Shown in pieces: positions 24,970 through 32,772 of a DNA stretch of 64,000 nt; position 1 is the first letter of the stretch; every line of letters starts with the position of its first letter. The position numbers and the translations under genes were made by a program. The notes under the pieces were generated by a model. The model saw only the letters and a program-made list of their open reading frames with translations, was not told where the DNA came from and did not search any database. Source of the DNA: JAODBJ01 sp963782465 (GTDB lineage: Bacteria; Actinomycetota; Acidimicrobiia; IMCC26256; PALSA-610); assembly GCA_963782465.1 (NCBI GenBank), contig CAWAJR010000007.1, positions 124,001-188,000 of the forward strand, written 5' to 3'.

Positions 24970-25791
24970 ATGCGTGTGCGCCGTCCCGCGGTCGCGGGCA
25001 CCTTCTATCCTCTCCGTCCCGCGACGCTTCGTGCCGCGGTCGCGGACTACGTCACCGGCGCGCACGACGATGTCGCGCCCGACGACGTTGTTGCGCCGAA
25101 GGCGATCATCGCGCCCCACGCCGGTTATCCGTACTCGGGCCCGATTGCAGGAAGCGCGTACGCGGCGGTGACACCGCTCCGCGACGTCGTGGAGCGCGTC
25201 GTTCTCCTCGGCCCCGCGCATCGCGTTCCGCTCGAGGGTCTGGCAGTGCCGAGCGTCGACGCGTTCGTCACGCCGCTCGGACCGGTCGAGATCGACGGTG
25301 AGGCACGCTCGGTCGCTCTGGGATGTCGCGGTGTCGTCGTCGACGACGTCGCCCACGCACCCGAACACAGTCTCGAAGTGCAACTGCCGTTCCTGCAGTA
25401 CGTGCTGGGCACCGGAGCCCGGGTGCTGCCACTCGTCGTCGGCCGCGCGTCGTCTGCAATGGTGGGTTCGGTGCTCGAGGCGTTGTGGGGCGGGCGCGAG
25501 ACCCTGATCGTCGTCAGCAGCGATCTCTCGCATTACGAACCGTACGAGGTTGCCCGCGAGCACGACCTTCGCACCGCGCGGGCGATCGTCGACGGCGTGC
25601 CCGACGCGATCGGCCCGTACGACGCCTGCGGCGCGTACCCGGTTCGTGGCCTGCTCTCAGCGGCCAAGCAGCACGACCTCGACACTCGGCTGCTCGACCT
25701 CCGTAACTCCGGCGACACCGCCGGGCCCTCCGACCGCGTCGTGGGCTACGGCGCCTTCGCGCTCGGCACCCATCTCCGCGAGGCGGCATGA
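24970..25791 (+). CDS. amrB: AmmeMemoRadiSam system protein B (MEMO-like)
   Basis: This 273-residue homologue of eukaryotic MEMO1 starts at ATG 24970. Typical features are PAVAGTFYP at the N-terminus, APHAGYPYSGPIAGSAY, and the metal-type residues in VVSSDLSHYEP and CGAYPVRG. MEMO folds resemble class III non-haem iron dioxygenases, and copper or iron binding has been reported for eukaryotic relatives; the bacterial role is unknown. The 1-nt spacing to amrS and ATGA overlap with amrA argue for a complex or sequential action. Confidence 0.93.
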   Translation: MRVRRPAVAGTFYPLRPATLRAAVADYVTGAHDDVAPDDVVAPKAIIAPHAGYPYSGPIAGSAYAAVTPLRDVVERVVLLGPAHRVPLEGLAVPSVDAFVTPLGPVEIDGEARSVALGCRGVVVDDVAHAPEHSLEVQLPFLQYVLGTGARVLPLVVGRASSAMVGSVLEALWGGRETLIVVSSDLSHYEPYEVAREHDLRTARAIVDGVPDAIGPYDACGAYPVRGLLSAAKQHDLDTRLLDLRNSGDTAGPSDRVVGYGAFALGTHLREAA

Positions 25792-26429
25792 ACACCACAC
25801 GAACCCAGACCCCGCGCATCGAAGCGTCGCATCGACGGGTGATCCTCGACGTCGCCGCCGGTACCGTCCTCGACGCGCTCGCGACCGGCCGGATGCGGCT
25901 GCCCGACCACCGCGCCTTCGCCCCCGAGCTACGCGCGCCCGCGGCCACGTTCGTGACACTCGAACGCGACGGCGACCTCCTCGGTTGCATCGGGACGATG
26001 GAACCCGTTCGGCCTCTCGTCGTCGACGTCGCGTACAACGCCGTGGCGGCCGCGTTCACGGACCCGCGCGTGCCGCCCATCACCAACGACGACTTCGTGC
26101 AGATGTCGATCAAGGTCTCCGTGCTCTCGGACCGCGAGCCACTCAACCCCGCGAACTACGACGAGCTCGTCGACGCGGTGCGGCCCGGTGTCGACGGGCT
26201 GCTGCTCGAAGCGGGCCCGCACCGCGCAACACTGCTCCCGTCGGTGTGGCCGAAGGTACGCGACGTCGACGAGTTCTTGACGGTCGTGTGGCAGAAGGCC
26301 GGGCTTGCTCCCGGCACCTGGCCCCGGGGAACGCGCGTGTCGCGCTACACGACCGACGAGTTCTGCGACCCGGGGCCCCGCAGCCTCAGCCGCGCGTCGT
26401 GGTGCCGGAGCGCAGGTAACGGCGGGTAG
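25788..26429 (+). CDS. amrA: AmmeMemoRadiSam system protein A (AMMECR1 domain)
   Basis: This 213-residue AMMECR1-domain protein carries the signature LLGCIGT at about 64-70 and VRPLVVDVAYNAVAAAF after it. AMMECR1 is conserved from bacteria to humans without an established biochemical activity. ATG 25788 overlaps the amrB stop by four bases. The last 44 bases run antisense to the 3' end of the tyrosine recombinase gene, and the C-terminus (SWCRSAGNGG) looks like a non-conserved extension produced by that overlap. Confidence 0.92.
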   Translation: MNTTRTQTPRIEASHRRVILDVAAGTVLDALATGRMRLPDHRAFAPELRAPAATFVTLERDGDLLGCIGTMEPVRPLVVDVAYNAVAAAFTDPRVPPITNDDFVQMSIKVSVLSDREPLNPANYDELVDAVRPGVDGLLLEAGPHRATLLPSVWPKVRDVDEFLTVVWQKAGLAPGTWPRGTRVSRYTTDEFCDPGPRSLSRASWCRSAGNGG

Positions 26430-27249
26430 TGCGTCGTTCGGCGTGGCCGGCGTTGTCTCGGATGACGTCGAGGTCGGTGCCGGCGGCATGCGCGGCCGTG
26501 ACGTATCGGCGGCGCAACGTGTTCCCCGAAACGGTCTCACGCAGCTCGGCGGCCTGCGCGACTTGTTTGACGAGGAAGTCGACGCCGAACCGCGTCAGCC
26601 GCTCGGGCTCGCGACCCCGCCGTTCGCTCAGCAGGAGCGGCCCCTCCCGCCGCCGCCCCAGGTACTTCCTCACTGCGAATGCGGTCTGCACGTGCAAGTG
26701 CAGGGTTCGTGACCGGCGATCGTTCAGGTTGAGGGTCAGGCGTGGGGATCGTCCGCGCACGTCGGATGCGTCGGCGCGAATGACTTCACCAACCTTGCAC
26801 CCGTCGAGCATCAACAACCGTATGAGCACCGCCGACCGTCGGCCGATTCGATCCGCGGCCGCGAGGAGCGCCTCGGCGTCGGCATCGGTGAGCAGCCCGG
26901 CCGTACTCTCGGGCTCGACCGTCGGACGGGCTATTTCCGCGTCGGGGAGCAGCGCGGGTTCGGCGCCGTGGGAGGCCGCGTACGCGCTGAAGGAAGCGAT
27001 TGCGGAGAGCCGGCGCGCGACCGTCGCGGGGCTCGCGCCGGCGACCTCGCACGCGGTGCGGTAGTGGGCGACATCGGCGGCTTCGATCGTGAGCAGATTG
27101 ATGGTGCCGTGGCCCCGGCACCACACCGCGAGATGGTCGAGGTCCGCGCGGTACGCGGCCCGGGTGTTCTCGGAGCGGCAGCTGTCCAAGAACCCCGCGA
27201 CTGCCAGCGTCACCGACGATCCGCTCGGGCCGACCGGCTCCCTCGCCAT
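26386..27249 (-). CDS. Tyrosine recombinase/integrase with atypical catalytic residues
   Basis: This 287-residue protein has a SAM-like N-terminal core-binding domain (about 12-95) and a C-terminal catalytic domain. The nucleophile Tyr278 (TTRRYLR) and His269 (AGHAERR) are in place. However, the first arginine is replaced by Lys152 (DGCKVGEV), and the HxxR box reads NTLR (Asn243, Arg246). Such changes would weaken or abolish ordinary XerC/D-type strand exchange. No attachment sites, transposon ends or cargo are visible around it. It overlaps the end of amrA and is divergent from the hsp20 promoter. It could be a domesticated or regulatory recombinase. Confidence 0.82.
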   Translation of the reverse strand: MAREPVGPSGSSVTLAVAGFLDSCRSENTRAAYRADLDHLAVWCRGHGTINLLTIEAADVAHYRTACEVAGASPATVARRLSAIASFSAYAASHGAEPALLPDAEIARPTVEPESTAGLLTDADAEALLAAADRIGRRSAVLIRLLMLDGCKVGEVIRADASDVRGRSPRLTLNLNDRRSRTLHLHVQTAFAVRKYLGRRREGPLLLSERRGREPERLTRFGVDFLVKQVAQAAELRETVSGNTLRRRYVTAAHAAGTDLDVIRDNAGHAERRTTRRYLRSGTTTRG

Positions 27250-27273
27250 GCCGACATCCTGCCCGTTCCCCCC

Positions 27274-27304
27274 TTGACAGTCAACATAATGGCCGACATT
27301 ATGT
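27274..27304 (+). promoter_or_regulatory. hsp20 promoter with overlapping 21-bp palindromic operator
   Basis: A perfect -35 TTGACA (27274-27279) is 17 nt from CATTAT (27297-27302). The arms ACATAATG (27284-27291) and CATTATGT (27297-27304) form a perfect inverted repeat with a 5-nt spacer that covers the spacer and -10. TTGACAGTCAA at the -35 is itself palindromic. This AT-rich island stands out in the GC-rich background. A repressor is implied but none is encoded next to it. Confidence 0.65.
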
Positions 27305-27358
27305 GCTCAAAGGAGGAGCAGGGCGCCCTCGCCGGGCGTCGTGAACGTGGAGGTACCC

Positions 27359-27799
27359 GTGACCATGCTCATGCGTTTCGACCCACTGCGCGAGTTCGAT
27401 CGTGTCTTCGACCAGGCGTGGAGCCAGACCCGCCAAGCCAGCGTTCCCATGGACGCCTACCGGCACGGTGACAACTTCGTCATCCACCTCGACCTGCCCG
27501 GCGTCGACCCTTCCTCGATCGACCTGACCGTGGAACGCAACGCGATGACCATCGCCGCCGAGCGGCATTGGGAGCCGGTCGAAGGTGACCAACTCGTGGC
27601 GAGCGAACGCCGCCAGGGCACCTTCACGCGCCAGCTGTTCCTCGGCGAAGGCCTCGACGTCGACAAGATCCATGCCACCTACGAGAACGGCGTCCTCACC
27701 GTGACCGTCCCGGTCGCCGATCGTGCCAAGCCGCGGCGCATCGAGGTCACCAGCGAGCCCCACAAGGAAGCGATCAACGCGGCCTCCTCCGAGCGGTAG
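27359..27799 (+). CDS. Small heat-shock protein, Hsp20/alpha-crystallin family
   Basis: This 146-residue ATP-independent holdase has an alpha-crystallin domain from about 30 to 125 (IHLDLPGVDPSSIDLTV, then ATYENGVLTVTVPV). GTG 27359 is preferred because GGAGG lies 5 nt upstream. An earlier AAAGGAGG at 27309-27316 has no start codon at proper spacing and is left in the 5' leader. Transcription from the strong promoter at 27274 with a palindromic operator suggests stress control. A truncated DnaJ follows. Confidence 0.93.
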   Translation: MTMLMRFDPLREFDRVFDQAWSQTRQASVPMDAYRHGDNFVIHLDLPGVDPSSIDLTVERNAMTIAAERHWEPVEGDQLVASERRQGTFTRQLFLGEGLDVDKIHATYENGVLTVTVPVADRAKPRRIEVTSEPHKEAINAASSER

Positions 27800-27812
27800 G
27801 CCCCTGCTCTTC

Positions 27813-27860
27813 AGGGATGGGCTCCGACCGATCCGCCAGGCACGGTGAGAGCCCATCCCT
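27813..27860 (+). other. 12-bp mRNA hairpin between hsp20 and dnaJ-like gene
   Basis: AGGGATGGGCTC (27813-27824) and GAGCCCATCCCT (27849-27860) are exact complements with a 24-nt loop. The stem begins 14 nt after the hsp20 stop and ends 22 nt before the next ribosome site. It could protect the hsp20 3' end, act as an attenuator, or mark an RNase site that sets different expression of the two genes. Confidence 0.65.
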
Positions 27861-27892
27861 CGGCCTCGAAGGACGGCCTGCGGAGGTGCGCC

Positions 27893-28387
27893 GTGCCGAG
27901 CGGTCAACCTGGGCCGGCCGCCGACCTCTACGCGCGGCTCGGCGTCGAACCCGACGCGTCGCCGGCCCAGATCAACGCGGCGTACCGGCGGCTCGTACTC
28001 GAATTTCACCCTGACTCCGCCCGCACCGACGGCGGCGACCCGGCGGAACTCCAGCGCGTGATCGATGCGCACCACGTCCTCGCCGACCCGGTCGAGCGGC
28101 AGCGGTACGACGCAACGTGCCGTCCGGCAACATCCCCGACGTCGCGATCGCAGCCGGCAATCGACACTGCATGCCCGGTCTGCCGAGGAGCCGGGGCGGT
28201 CTGGCGGACCTGCGATCGGTGCGCAGGTGCCGGGTATGTGCTCTCACCCGCTCAGTGGCTTCGGTCAGCATGGCCTTGCCCGGCCTGCCGCGCGACCGGT
28301 CAGTTCGTCACGCACTGCGGTGCGTGCGCCGGCAGCGGCCGAACCTCAACCCGATCGGACCGCGCGTCGCGAACATCAGGCGGCTGA
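27893..28387 (+). CDS. Truncated DnaJ: J domain plus zinc-finger region only
   Basis: This 164-residue protein starts at GTG 27893 (GGAGG 6 nt upstream). The J domain carries HPD in EFHPDSAR, then four CxxC motifs: CPVCRGAG, CDRCAGAG, CPACRATG and CGACAGSG. The C-terminal substrate-binding domains of full DnaJ are absent. It may stimulate DnaK on clients held by Hsp20, as the linked genes suggest; that is inference. A full dnaJ is present at 52.1 kb, so this is a specialised paralogue. The 115-nt gap downstream shows nothing recognisable. Confidence 0.8.
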   Translation: MPSGQPGPAADLYARLGVEPDASPAQINAAYRRLVLEFHPDSARTDGGDPAELQRVIDAHHVLADPVERQRYDATCRPATSPTSRSQPAIDTACPVCRGAGAVWRTCDRCAGAGYVLSPAQWLRSAWPCPACRATGQFVTHCGACAGSGRTSTRSDRASRTSGG

Positions 28388-28502
28388 CGGCCTCGACCGG
28401 GAGCACCGCAGTGTGGTCGTGGGCGGTGGTCGCCACGCGTAGTTGTCGTCGAGTGAGAGGCCGCGTTGGAGCCAGACGATCGCTTGAAGTCGGGCACCGA
28501 CC

Positions 28503-29360
28503 TCATCGGCTCGTGTTGATGGTGTCGAAGTGGTCGACGGCCTCGCGCGCGGAGTTCGTCCAACGGTCGCCGCCGAGCATGTTGGCATGGGCCTGGTCGC
28601 GGATCGCGACGCCGCCGAGTACGACAGGCCCGTCGTGATGGGCCCTGATCGTCGCGATGGTCGCGGCGATGAGTGCGTCGTCGACAGGTGTCGAGACGAC
28701 GACGCCGACCCCGACGACGCGCGGCGCGCCGGCGAGGGTGTTCGCCCAGGAGGCGGCGGGCGTGTTGGCGCCGAGATCGGTGATCGAGAAGCCGCGGCCG
28801 CGGAGCGGGTCCGCGACCAGCGCGGTTGCGAGCCCATGGGGGTCCCCCGCGGGTGCACCGAGCACGATGGCGCCGCGTGTGGTGCCGCGGCGGGCGAACA
28901 ACGGGCCGAGCCGGCCGACCAGGCGGTACATGACGACGGTCGCGCGGTGCTCGTCGCCGACGTCGAGACGTCCGGCCGCCCAGCCGTCGCCGACGCGCTG
29001 CATCACCGGGCCGAGCAGGTCGAGGTAAAGGTCCTCGGGGCTGTACGCGGAACCCAGTGCGGCCTGGATGAGTCGCCACGCTTCGGCTTCGTCACCCTGC
29101 ACGAGCAGCGACGTCAGCCGGCGCACATAGTCCTTCCTCGGCGCTCGGCGCGTGGCCGCGTTGCGACCGGCCGGCGCCGCGGCTGCGATGTTGTCGAGGT
29201 CGGCCCGTCGCACATGCCAGTGAGCGCCGACACGCGTGCCGGGTAGCCGCCCGGTGCGGACGTACCGGTACGCCGTCATGTAGTGCACGCCGAGCAGATC
29301 GGCGGCTTCCTGCAGCGTGAGGTCGGGTTCCCGACTGCCACCGCTCTTGTCGGGCGTCAC
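28503..29360 (-). CDS. Cobalamin-binding transcription regulator, CarH/LitR-like photoreceptor
   Basis: This 285-residue regulator has an excisionase/MerR-type helix-turn-helix (about 14-58, LTLQEAADLLGVHYMTAYRY). A helical B12-cap domain follows (about 80-155), then a Rossmann cobalamin-binding domain. The cap keeps W127-x9-E137-H138, the signature of adenosylcobalamin photoreceptors. The B12-ligand region reads D173-P-H175-G-L-A, close to ExHxxG. In CarH/LitR, light breaks the cobalt-carbon bond and releases DNA. GTG 29360 overlaps the methyltransferase stop by four bases, so the regulator is co-translated with the operon it probably represses. Confidence 0.85.
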   Translation of the reverse strand: MTPDKSGGSREPDLTLQEAADLLGVHYMTAYRYVRTGRLPGTRVGAHWHVRRADLDNIAAAAPAGRNAATRRAPRKDYVRRLTSLLVQGDEAEAWRLIQAALGSAYSPEDLYLDLLGPVMQRVGDGWAAGRLDVGDEHRATVVMYRLVGRLGPLFARRGTTRGAIVLGAPAGDPHGLATALVADPLRGRGFSITDLGANTPAASWANTLAGAPRVVGVGVVVSTPVDDALIAATIATIRAHHDGPVVLGGVAIRDQAHANMLGGDRWTNSAREAVDHFDTINTSR

Positions 29361-30649
29361 GTCCGCACGAGCTCGCGGTTCACGCCGTGATGAACAGCAG
29401 CGGCGCGCGGCACCGTGCGAGGTGCCGGCGGGCGCCACGCCGGCGCGGTGTAGAGCAGCTGCACGTCGCGAACGTAACGTTCTTCAAACGCGGCCTCGCA
29501 GTAGGAGAAGTAGAACTCCCAGAGTCGCACGAATCTCTTGTCGAGGCCGAGCGCGTCGAGGTCGCCGCGAGCTTCCATGAGGTTCCTTCTCCACCGGCGC
29601 AACGTCTCGCCGTAGTGCGGGCCGATGTCTTCTTCCTGGGCGTGCGAGAACCCGCTCCGGTTCGCCGCCGCCGAGAGCGCCCGGACCGAAGGCAGGCAGC
29701 CTCCGGGGAAGATGGCGGTCTTGATGAAATCGGTGTGGAGCTTGGTGCGGTCGAAACTCTCGTCACGCACGGCAATTGCCTGGATTGCCAGTGCCCCGGC
29801 GTCGTCGAGCAGGCGCCGGCAGTGCGTGAAGAAGGTGTCGTACTCGCGCCAGTCGACCGCTTCGATCATCTCGATCGCGATGATCTTGTCGAAGGTCCCT
29901 CGGAGGTCGCGGTAATCGTCCGCGAGTACCGTCACGCGGTTCTCGAGCCCCGCGTTCTTGACCCGCTGTTGCGCGAACTCGTACTGGCGTGGCGAGATCG
30001 TCGTCGTCGTCACGTGGCAGCCGTACTTCGTCGCCGCGTGGATGGCGAACCCACCCCAGCCGGTCCCGATCTCGAGCACGCGATCGCCGGGTGCGAGCGC
30101 GAGCAGGTTGGCCAGACGATCGAGCTTGTGAACGGACGCCTCGGCCAGCGAATCGGTCGGTCGTTCGAACACGGCGCACGAGTACATCATCGTTTCGTCG
30201 AGGACCCGCTGGAAAAACTCGTTGCCGAGGTCGTAGTGGGCCCGGACGTTGCGGGCGTCTCGATCCTTGTCGGCGCGCCGTCGTCGGGCGATGGGATCGA
30301 CGACGGGTCGTAGCCAGCGGTGCATGCGGTCGCGTGCGGTGTGGGTGCGGGCCAGGCTCCGGTGCGCGAGGCGCAGGAGGCCGCTGAGGTCGTCGGTGCC
30401 CCACCAGCCGTCGGCGTACGATTCGCCGAGCCCGACGCTGCCCTCGTGCAGGATGCGCGAGTACACGCGCGTGTCGCGCACGCGAACGGTCACGTCAATG
30501 GGAGTCGATGCGTGCGGGGCGGTGTCGTCGCCGAAGCGCTCGTCCCCGAAGGGATCGACGAGGCGAACGGTGCCGCCGGCGATCCGTTTGAGGAGTTGTA
30601 TGACAACGGCTCGAGCGAGACGCCCGGGTGGGTTCGGGTTGGCATTCAT
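29357..30649 (-). CDS. Cyclopropane-fatty-acid synthase-like SAM methyltransferase
   Basis: This 430-residue enzyme has an N-terminal lipid-binding region and the SAM site VLEIGTGWGGFA. Cys in MMYSCAVF and Glu in IAIEMIEAV correspond to conserved active-site positions of cyclopropane synthases. It would transfer a methylene or methyl from SAM to an unsaturated phospholipid acyl chain at the membrane. ATG 30649 overlaps the DUF1365 stop. The product (cyclopropane, branched or furan precursor) cannot be decided from sequence. Neighbouring FAD and SDR enzymes suggest further oxidation or reduction of the lipid. Confidence 0.9.
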   Translation of the reverse strand: MNANPNPPGRLARAVVIQLLKRIAGGTVRLVDPFGDERFGDDTAPHASTPIDVTVRVRDTRVYSRILHEGSVGLGESYADGWWGTDDLSGLLRLAHRSLARTHTARDRMHRWLRPVVDPIARRRRADKDRDARNVRAHYDLGNEFFQRVLDETMMYSCAVFERPTDSLAEASVHKLDRLANLLALAPGDRVLEIGTGWGGFAIHAATKYGCHVTTTTISPRQYEFAQQRVKNAGLENRVTVLADDYRDLRGTFDKIIAIEMIEAVDWREYDTFFTHCRRLLDDAGALAIQAIAVRDESFDRTKLHTDFIKTAIFPGGCLPSVRALSAAANRSGFSHAQEEDIGPHYGETLRRWRRNLMEARGDLDALGLDKRFVRLWEFYFSYCEAAFEERYVRDVQLLYTAPAWRPPAPRTVPRAAAVHHGVNRELVRT

Positions 30650-31473
30650 CGCCGGTTCCCTTCTCGCGGTCGGGAAGGATGTCGGTGGACGGGAACCCCG
30701 CGCGTGAAGAGGCGCGCGGCGTTGGCATAGATCCCTGCTGATACTCGTAGGGGCAGCATCGGGTAGCGCGCCAGCACGGTGGCGGCGCGCACGCGGTCGA
30801 TGGGCGTTCGGCGCAACGCGAGCTCCGCGTCGAAGACCGGCGATTGCTCGCGTTCGACCTCGATTCGCAGGTTCAGCTCGGCGTCGGGAACCGTCCAGGT
30901 GACCCGGTAGTCGACGTCCATGGGCAGGAACGGTGAGACGTGCATCGCCTTGGCGATTGTCGCGGTGGTCATGGTGCTCTGCGCGTCGAGCACGTACCAG
31001 TGGCGTTCGCCCCACGGGGTGTTGGTCACCTCGAGCACGATCGCGTCGAGTGCCCGACCGTCGCGACCCCAGCAGTAGTAGACCGCGAGCGGGTTGAACA
31101 GCCAGCCGAAGGTCCGCAGCTGTGCGAGGAGATGGACCGGCCCCGTCGGCCGGCGATGGAGCCGCTCCTGCACGAGGTCGCGCACCGCGGTGGCGAGCGG
31201 CCGGTCGGTGCCGCCGAGGAAGTCGCGAGGGTGGAAGCGCACCGGCGCCGGGCGGCGCGCCGACCAGAGCGGCAGACGGTCGAGCGAGCCCGGGAGCGCG
31301 TCGAGGTCGAGATAGGCAAGGAACAATTTCGGTGCGAATTCACGCAGCGTGGGAACGAATCGGCGGTGTCGCACCGTCCCCTCGTAGATCGCGACGGCCG
31401 GATGGTCGCGTGGCACGGGGGCTCCGGCCGAAGGAGACACGGGTTCGGCGGCCGGCGCGAGGAGGGCGGTCAT
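30646..31473 (-). CDS. DUF1365 family protein
   Basis: This 275-residue member of DUF1365 starts at ATG 31473. Characteristic segments are YEGTVRHRRFVP, FGWLFNPLAVYYCW and NTPWGERHWYVL. DUF1365 genes are regularly found with an amine-oxidase-like FAD protein and a cyclopropane-synthase-like methyltransferase, as here, but no reaction has been established. ATGA overlaps join it to both neighbours, implying the three products are needed in fixed ratio. Confidence 0.9.
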   Translation of the reverse strand: MTALLAPAAEPVSPSAGAPVPRDHPAVAIYEGTVRHRRFVPTLREFAPKLFLAYLDLDALPGSLDRLPLWSARRPAPVRFHPRDFLGGTDRPLATAVRDLVQERLHRRPTGPVHLLAQLRTFGWLFNPLAVYYCWGRDGRALDAIVLEVTNTPWGERHWYVLDAQSTMTTATIAKAMHVSPFLPMDVDYRVTWTVPDAELNLRIEVEREQSPVFDAELALRRTPIDRVRAATVLARYPMLPLRVSAGIYANAARLFTRGVPVHRHPSRPREGNRR

Positions 31474-32772
31474 GGGCGCGACTCGAGCAGCCGGACGACC
31501 TCGAGTGCGCTCTGCACGCCGTCTTCGTGGAATCCGTAGCCCCAGTAGGCGCCCGCGAAGTAGATGCCGCGGCTGCCTTGGACCTCGGCGCGACGCTGCT
31601 GTGCCGCTATCGCGGGGACGTCGAAGACGGGATGCTGGTACTCGAACTCTGAGATCCGCGTGCGGGGGTCGATCTCGTCGGGGCGGTTCAGCGTGACGAG
31701 TAAGGGCCGCCGAGTCTCGATCGATTGCAGGCGGTTCATCCAGTAGGTGACGGTGGTTCCGCGCGCGTTCTCGGCGATGGTGTAGTTCCAGCTTGCCCGC
31801 GCGCGGGTTGCGCGGCAGCATTCGTTCGTCCGTGTGCAACGTCGCGATGTTGCGCTGATAGCCGATCGCGCCGAGGACCTCGCGCTCGGCAGTGCTCGCG
31901 TCGGCCAGCATGCGCAACGCCTGGTCGCTGTGCGTCGCCACGATCACACGGTCGAAGAGTGCCGGGCCGCGGCTCGTGAGCACTTCGACGAGTTGTGAGC
32001 CGCCGACCGCATCGCGGGTGACGATCTTCTGCACGGGCATGTCGAGTTGTATGCGATCGGAGAACGGCGCGGTGAGGGCCTCGACGTAGCGTCGGGAACC
32101 GCCGGTCACGGTGCGCCATTCGGGCTGCCCGGCGAGTTCGAGCAGCCCGTGATTGTGCATGAAACGCGCGTACGCGCGCACCGGGAAGCGCATGAAGGTC
32201 GCCGGATCGGCCGACCAGATCGACGCGCCGAAGGGGATGAGGAACTGGCGCACGAATGACTGCGAGAAGCGTCCTCGACGCACGAAGTCGGCCAAGGTCT
32301 CGTCGGCGTAGGCGTTGAACCCGCCCCCGCCGGGGAGCCGGTCGCGCCCGTTCCAGCGCGTCTCACGCGCGACGAGCCGGCGGGCCGCGCGGTTGAAGCG
32401 TGTGGCGTCGGCGAGCAAGCGCAGGAACGACGGATTGGCGAGATTGCGGCGCTGGGCGAAGATCGCATTGAGGTTCGAACCGCGAAACTCGAGGCCGGTG
32501 CGGGGATCGCTGACGCTGAAGCTCATCTTCGTGGGTTGGGTCGCGACCCCGAGCCGATCGAGCAGCGCACGGAACCCGGGATAGTTGCGGTCGTTGTAGA
32601 CGATGAACCCGGTGTCGACCGCGACCGAGCGACCGTCGATTTCGACGTCGACGGTGTTGGCATGGCCGCCGATTCGTGTGTCGGACTCGAACACGGTGAT
32701 CTCGTGGTGGGGGTGGAGCATGTGGGCCGCGACGAGCCCGGACACGCCGGTGCCGACGATGGCGATCTTCAT
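31470..32772 (-). CDS. FAD-dependent amine-oxidase/desaturase-like oxidoreductase, frameshifted
   Basis: The flavin-binding start MKIAIVGTGVSGLVAAHML, then FESDTRIGGHANTV and VDTGFIVYNDRNYP, identify the NAD/FAD-binding oxidoreductase usually paired with DUF1365. The frame breaks near 31795: the first frame reads MLPRNPRAGK and another frame continues SWNYTIAENARGTT to the stop. Restoring one CG in the CGCGCG run gives PRARASWNY, the expected family text, and a protein of about 434 residues. It overlaps SDR and DUF1365 by four bases at each end. It probably oxidises a lipid acyl chain or head group; the substrate is unknown. Confidence 0.85.

Noticed and set aside
26386..27249. Integrated prophage or genomic island anchored by the recombinase
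   Set aside because: No attachment repeats, phage genes or composition change flank it; neighbours are ordinary chromosomal genes.
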